NCBI GenBank assembly: GCA_905207535.1
Contig: CAJLLX010000092.1
Span: 1-7,628, forward strand
DNA from: an uncultured Muribaculaceae bacterium
GTDB lineage: Bacteria > Bacteroidota > Bacteroidia > Bacteroidales > Muribaculaceae
Direction: 5' to 3'
Length of the DNA stretch: 7,628 nucleotides
Every line of letters starts with the position of its first letter. The first letter of the stretch is position 1. The position numbers and the translations under genes were made by a program. Below the pieces are notes generated by a model. That model saw only the letters and a program-made list of their open reading frames with translations. It ran no database searches and was not told where the DNA came from. Below, in pieces: positions 5,911 through 7,628 of this stretch.

Positions 5911-5918
5911 CAAAGATA
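5911..5918 (-). promoter_or_regulatory. -7 promoter box of rlmN, almost leaderless
   Basis: On the minus strand TATCTTTG (5918-5911) matches the Bacteroidetes TAnnTTTG box exactly. Only 9 nt separate it from the rlmN ATG, so transcription should begin within a few bases of the start codon. No clear -33 TTTG is visible about 20 nt upstream. Confidence 0.6.
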
Positions 5919-6044
5919 CTAATATTTTTGTGGATGAGGCGCGCCGGTGAGCGCGGGCTGTTAAAAATTCATATCATGCTCTAATATAGTATGACTGCGG
6001 GCGCGTTTTAGCGTTTAGAAAGTAGGTATGTTAATTTATTTTGT

Positions 6045-6052
6045 TAACTTTG
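6045..6052 (+). promoter_or_regulatory. -7 promoter box of polA
   Basis: TAACTTTG matches the Bacteroidetes TAnnTTTG consensus, in an AT-rich stretch. Start of transcription is expected near 6058, giving a leader of about 68 nt. A clear -33 TTTG is not seen. Confidence 0.55.
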
Positions 6053-6125
6053 TGGGTGCGCCGTGTCTCTCTCCCGGAAGTGCGCGGCGCGTGAAAGCCA
6101 CCATGAAACACCCTCAGAAGGAACA

Positions 6126-7628
6126 ATGGATGATAAAAAACTGTTTCTGCTCGATGCGTATGCGCTGATATACAGAGCTTACTACGCCCTCATAAATGCC
6201 CCGCGCATCACGTCGAAGGGGTTCAACACCTCTGCGATCTTCGGATTTTGCAACACCCTCACCGAGATACTGCGCAAGGAAAATCCCTCGCACATAGCAG
6301 TGTGCTTCGACCCCCACGGCCCCACCTTCCGCCACGAGCAGTATCCCGAATATAAAGCAAAACGCGAGGCACAGCCTGAAGATATCACCCTGTCGGTGCC
6401 CGTGATCAAGGAGATAGTGGAAGCCTACCGCATCCCCATCTTCGAGGTGCAGGGCTACGAGGCCGACGATGTGATCGGCACCCTGAGCCGCATGGCCGAG
6501 AAACACGGCTTCACCACCTACATGATGACCCCCGACAAGGACTACGGCCAGCTGGTGACCGACCATGTGCTCATGTATCGCCCTGCCCTGAAGGGGATAG
6601 GATTCGAGGTGCGCGGAGTGAAGGAGGTGTGCGAGAAATACGGCATCAGCACCCCGCTGCAGGTCATCGACCTGCTCGCCCTCGAGGGTGACAGCATCGA
6701 CAATATCCCCGGCTGCCCCGGCGTAGGCCCCAAAACCGCCTCGAAGCTGATCGGCGAGTACGGCTCGGTGGAAAATATGCTGGAGCACGCCTCGCAGATC
6801 AAGGGCGCCATCGGCGACAAGATCCGCGCCAATGCCGGGCAGATAGAGATGTCGAAAGACCTGGCGACGATCCGCACCGATGTGCCCCTCGGGGAGGTGG
6901 ATTTCGACGGGCTGCGCCGTCAGCCCGAGGATGTGGACCGTCTGCGCGAGATCTTTACCCGCATGGAGTTCAAGATGTTCCTCTCGCGTCTGGGGAAAGG
7001 GAGCGCAGAGGCCGCCAAGGCCCCCAAAGAGGAAGCCAAACCCGCGCCGAAAGGTGCCGGGGTGAATCCGCTGATGGGTTCGCTCTTCGACTTTGTGGAG
7101 AGCGACGACGCGGCCGCCGAAGAGAGCGGCGCCGCAGCTGAAGTGAAGCAATATTCCTCAGATACAGCAAAATACACCGCCGTCGACGACCTCGAAGCCC
7201 TCGGGCGCGAAGTGGAGCGGTGGACAGCTTCTCAGAGCGTGGGCGTGGCCCTTTACGCCCCCGGGCAGGAGGCGATGCGCGCCACCCTTTCGGCCATTGC
7301 CGTGAGCTGCCGGGAGGGGGAGGCGACATTCGTGCGTATTCCCGCCGATAAGGCCCGAAGAAAAGATATGATGGCCGTGCTCGAGCCGCTTTTCACCTCG
7401 GAGAAGACCCTGGTGGTAAGCCACGACATAAAGCGCGATATGGTGCTCCTGCGGCGCGAGGGGATAGTGCTCTCGGCCCGGTATGCCGACAACTCGCTGT
7501 CGCACTACGTGCTGCAGCCCGAGATGCGCCACCGCATGGCCGACATGGCCATGAGCCTGCTCGCCTATCAGACAATAGACTACGACCAGACACCGACTGC
7601 CCGCAAACCCTACGCGCCGATCCCTCCC
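6126..7628 (+). CDS. polA: DNA polymerase I, N-terminal 501 residues (window edge)
   Basis: Seen: an open frame from the ATG at 6126 to the window end. Residues 1-285 are the 5'-3' flap nuclease: LLDAYALIYRAYYA (Asp10), CFDPHGPTFRHEQYPEYKAKR, EADD (112-115), TPDKDYG (Asp137, Asp139), and GDSIDNIPGCPGVGPKTA (Asp189, Asp192), the helix-hairpin-helix region. All expected metal-binding acidic residues are present. Residues 290-345 are an Ala/Lys/Glu/Pro-rich linker. The 3'-5' exonuclease-like domain starts at about 346; its first motif (DTET in E. coli) reads VALYAPG (374-380), so both acidic residues are absent, while Asp438 (HDIKRDM) fits E. coli Asp424. The polymerase domain lies outside the window. 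Family role: removes RNA primers, fills gaps and repairs DNA. Unusually for this window, a purine-rich AGAAGGA (6116-6122) precedes the start. An out-of-frame 21-codon frame (ATG at 6103, stop at 6166-6168) overlaps the start. Confidence 0.95.
   Translation, partial: MDDKKLFLLDAYALIYRAYYALINAPRITSKGFNTSAIFGFCNTLTEILRKENPSHIAVCFDPHGPTFRHEQYPEYKAKREAQPEDITLSVPVIKEIVEAYRIPIFEVQGYEADDVIGTLSRMAEKHGFTTYMMTPDKDYGQLVTDHVLMYRPALKGIGFEVRGVKEVCEKYGISTPLQVIDLLALEGDSIDNIPGCPGVGPKTASKLIGEYGSVENMLEHASQIKGAIGDKIRANAGQIEMSKDLATIRTDVPLGEVDFDGLRRQPEDVDRLREIFTRMEFKMFLSRLGKGSAEAAKAPKEEAKPAPKGAGVNPLMGSLFDFVESDDAAAEESGAAAEVKQYSSDTAKYTAVDDLEALGREVERWTASQSVGVALYAPGQEAMRATLSAIAVSCREGEATFVRIPADKARRKDMMAVLEPLFTSEKTLVVSHDIKRDMVLLRREGIVLSARYADNSLSHYVLQPEMRHRMADMAMSLLAYQTIDYDQTPTARKPYAPIPP

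Larger units (their letters stand above)
5902..6125. other. Divergent promoter region between rlmN and polA
   Basis: A 224-bp gap between the two divergent genes. It holds the rlmN -7 box (5911-5918), an imperfect inverted repeat TCATGCT (5974-5980) / AGTATGA (5988-5994) with one G-T pair, the polA -7 box (6045-6052) with a direct repeat TGTTAA (6029-6034, 6042-6047) over it, and a leader in which GCGCCG (6058-6063) could pair with CGGCGC (6085-6090). No RNA gene is recognised. AT-rich DNA (5961-6052) interrupts the GC-rich surroundings. Confidence 0.6.

Noticed and set aside
6114..7151. A 345-codon open frame on the minus strand, antisense to polA
   Set aside because: The plus strand here encodes PolA with all expected flap-nuclease motifs. 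The antisense product is low-complexity, rich in His, Gly, Leu and Ala, with no recognisable domain, as expected for a shadow frame in GC-rich DNA.

Overview
The window is chromosomal core DNA from a GC-rich member of the Bacteroidales. Three things suggest this: KorA/KorB, DUF1573 and WYL proteins of the type common in Bacteroidetes; TAnnTTTG promoter boxes ahead of three transcription units; and mostly no Shine-Dalgarno sequence. The high GC and gene set would fit a Muribaculaceae-like lineage, but that family-level placement is a guess. There are seven protein-coding genes, two of them cut by the window edges. I see no RNA gene, transposase, prophage or CRISPR array.

Layout. Positions 1-2119 (minus strand) hold korA-korB, the two chains of a ferredoxin-dependent 2-oxoacid (probably 2-oxoglutarate) oxidoreductase; korB runs off the left edge. 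The 217-bp gap behind korA is crowded. It holds a promoter, an inverted repeat over its -33 side, a 35-nt pure-purine tract, and two copies of a palindromic module whose stems differ by paired changes. Positions 2337-3230 (minus) encode a WYL-domain transcriptional regulator. Between it and the next gene upstream lies a 117-bp gap made almost wholly of short tandem repeats: three heptamers and an 18-bp unit. Positions 3348-5901 (minus) form a tight operon of rlmN followed by two secreted DUF1573 proteins. The 224-bp region 5902-6125 is a divergent promoter region, and polA (DNA polymerase I) runs rightward from 6126 off the right edge.

How the genes work together. KorAB serves central anaerobic carbon metabolism, making or using reduced ferredoxin. 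RlmN modifies 23S rRNA (and in E. coli tRNA), and PolA does Okazaki maturation and repair. The DUF1573 pair is exported and of unknown function. The WYL regulator has no promoter that I can recognise, so it may be read from the rlmN-DUF1573 transcript through the repeat-filled gap; whether it controls any neighbour is unknown.

I do not see a new multi-gene system here. The points most worth a second look are the covarying palindromic modules and operator-like repeat upstream of korA, the heptamer arrays abutting the WYL start codon, the apparent loss of the first catalytic motif of PolA's 3'-5' exonuclease domain, and the almost leaderless rlmN promoter.
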